Origin: Bacteroidaceae bacterium
Lineage (GTDB): Bacteria > Bacteroidota > Bacteroidia > Bacteroidales > Bacteroidaceae
DNA: 53,867 nucleotides
NCBI GenBank assembly: GCA_017554605.1
Contig: JAFZIA010000079.1
Span: forward strand, 1 to 53,867
Reading direction: 5' to 3'
This document shows, one piece after another, positions 53,189-53,867 of the stretch (its first letter is position 1; each line of letters opens with the position of its first letter). The notes under the pieces are model-generated. The model had not been told where the DNA came from. It saw only the letters and a program-made list of their open reading frames with translations, and searched no databases. The position numbers and the translations under genes are program-made.

Positions 53189-53629
53189 ATGAAAAAGTTG
53201 TTTTTAATAGCATTTGCGTTGGTGTTTGCGTTTTCAACAGTAAAAGCCGATGAGCGTGACAGAATTATTACAAAGGAACAATTGCCAGCAGCTGCTCAGC
53301 AGTTAATTGCCAAGAATTTTGGAGGCCTTAAAATTTCGTTGGTAAATGAAGATAGGGAGCTCGCGTCGCGTAATTATGAGGTTCTTTTTTCCGATGGTAC
53401 AAAGCTCGAGTTTACACGCAACGGTGAGTGGAAGGAGATTGATTGCCGCAAGAACAGTGTTCCCGCAGAGCTTATCCCTCAAAAGGTTGTAGCTTTTGTA
53501 GCCGAGAGATACCCCGATGCGAAGATTGTTCAGATAGACCGCGACCGCCACGATTATGAGGTAAAGCTCTCTAACGGACTTGAACTTACTTTTGACAAGA
53601 AATTCAATCTGATTGACATTGACGATTGA
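53189..53629 (+). CDS. Secreted PepSY-like (DUF2874) protein
   Basis: A 146-residue exported protein with a signal peptide (MKKLFLIAFALVFAFSTVKA, cut before DER). Two PepSY-like units follow: RIITKEQLPAAAQQLIAKNF with a DGTKLEFTRNGEWKEIDC strand set, and VPAELIPQKVVAFVAERYPDA with LSNGLELTFDKKFNLIDID. This is the DUF2874 pattern, found widely in Bacteroidetes periplasm. Its role is unknown; the fold resembles protease- or beta-lactamase-inhibitor-like domains. It has its own terminator, and the promoter is weak by eye (ATCTTTG near 53138). Confidence 0.88.
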   Translation: MKKLFLIAFALVFAFSTVKADERDRIITKEQLPAAAQQLIAKNFGGLKISLVNEDRELASRNYEVLFSDGTKLEFTRNGEWKEIDCRKNSVPAELIPQKVVAFVAERYPDAKIVQIDRDRHDYEVKLSNGLELTFDKKFNLIDIDD

Positions 53630-53654
53630 TAAGGGAAATCCCGAAAAGCGAATA

Positions 53655-53700
53655 GAACAAACGGAAGTGTGCTTTTGTACGCTTCCGTTTGTTCTTAATT
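53655..53700 (+). terminator. Terminator of the PepSY-like gene
   Basis: GAACAAACGGAAG pairs with CTTCCGTTTGTTC (13 bp) and the inner part pairs further; TTAATTTTT follows. It lies 25 bp after the stop codon. Confidence 0.88.
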
Positions 53701-53728
53701 TTTGCTCGAAAAATAGAATACCGCAAAC

Positions 53729-53782
53729 GTAAGCATCCGAAGAAATGCATATTGTAGCGTGTAACAATGCTTACTACCTTTG
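53729..53782 (+). promoter_or_regulatory. Promoter with inverted repeat at right edge
   Basis: TACCTTTG (53775-53782) with TTG 20 bp upstream (53752-53754) is a strong promoter match. An 8-bp inverted repeat, GTAAGCAT (53729-53736) with ATGCTTAC (53767-53774), flanks the -33 element and abuts the -7 element. Confidence 0.65.
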
Positions 53783-53799
53783 CACAAAAACGTAATTTT

Positions 53800-53867
53800 A
53801 TGATGACACGTGAAGAAATCCTTTCAATAGAGGAGTATTGTGCAGAACATAAGGTATCGCACAGGAA
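53800..53867 (+). CDS. N-terminal fragment of an unidentified gene, cut by window edge
   Basis: Twenty-two codons are visible from the ATG at 53800 (a second ATG follows directly at 53803): MMTREEILSIEEYCAEHK and a few more. A good promoter lies about 20 bp upstream, so this is probably a real gene start. The short stretch vaguely recalls N-termini of small accessory proteins of IS66-type elements, but that is a guess and the rest lies outside the window. Confidence 0.45.
   Translation, partial: MMTREEILSIEEYCAEHKVSHR

Overview
The window looks like chromosomal DNA from a member of the order Bacteroidales (Bacteroidetes), probably a gut or oral lineage close to Bacteroidaceae or Prevotellaceae. 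Evidence: promoters of the TAnnTTTG type with an upstream TTG/TTTG, no clear Shine-Dalgarno sequences, a three-subunit fumarate reductase, the mnmG-apt-uvrC-dtd-mazG-deoC gene order, an SpmA-SpmB fusion, DUF3098 beside ftsX, a BspA-type leucine-rich repeat protein, and two surface proteins that share the C-terminal tail GIYIVNG(R/K)KVF(I/V)K. No rRNA, tRNA, CRISPR array or complete insertion sequence was found.

Layout. 1-406: non-coding, with a plus-strand terminator, one copy of a dispersed structured repeat and a terminator for lgt. 407-5354 (minus): polA, ychF, lgt. 5443-6417 (plus): polyprenyl synthetase, divergent from polA. 6494-12567 (minus): mnmG, apt, uvrC, dtd, a MazG-like pyrophosphohydrolase and deoC, with a perfect parS-like palindrome between apt and mnmG. 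12800-17149 (minus): a large secreted CotH-type protein with dockerin, cohesin-like and InlB-type repeats. 17312-19261 (minus): DUF1294, ybeY, spmAB. 19401-22862 (minus): fumarate reductase/succinate dehydrogenase CAB. 23193-27459 (plus): TauE/SafE permease, a lipoprotein and a TonB-dependent receptor. 27552-32570 (minus): an accessory block made of a TPR membrane lipoprotein with a regulator-like tail, a small DUF3244-type secreted protein, a C10 (streptopain-type) cysteine protease and a lipoprotein serpin. 32612-37786 (minus): methyltransferase, ftsX, DUF3098, uppP, truB, queA, folK. 38001-42634: pspC (plus), miaB (minus), then a thioesterase, a small membrane protein, a succinate-type CoA transferase and an SpoU methyltransferase (plus). 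42635-43238: the second copy of the dispersed repeat and an unknown gene. 43639-47832 (plus): RNase R and a two-component system. 47833-53629 (plus): a long regulated leader, the giant BspA-like protein and a PepSY-like secreted protein. A gene truncated by the window edge starts at 53800.

How the parts fit. Most genes are housekeeping: DNA replication and repair, tRNA modification, envelope lipid-carrier recycling and anaerobic energy metabolism. Fumarate reductase and the CoA transferase both belong to the succinate/propionate branch of fermentation. Three parts are less ordinary. The first is the protease-inhibitor block at 27.5-32.6 kb, where a C10 protease is flanked by a small staphostatin-like candidate and a serpin. 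The second is the BspA locus, whose promoter lies between inverted repeats, as in phase-variable Bacteroides promoters, and whose leader carries a terminator-like hairpin. The third is an 85%-identical structured repeat found in two distant intergenic regions. All functional statements are made from sequence recognition alone; no database search was run.
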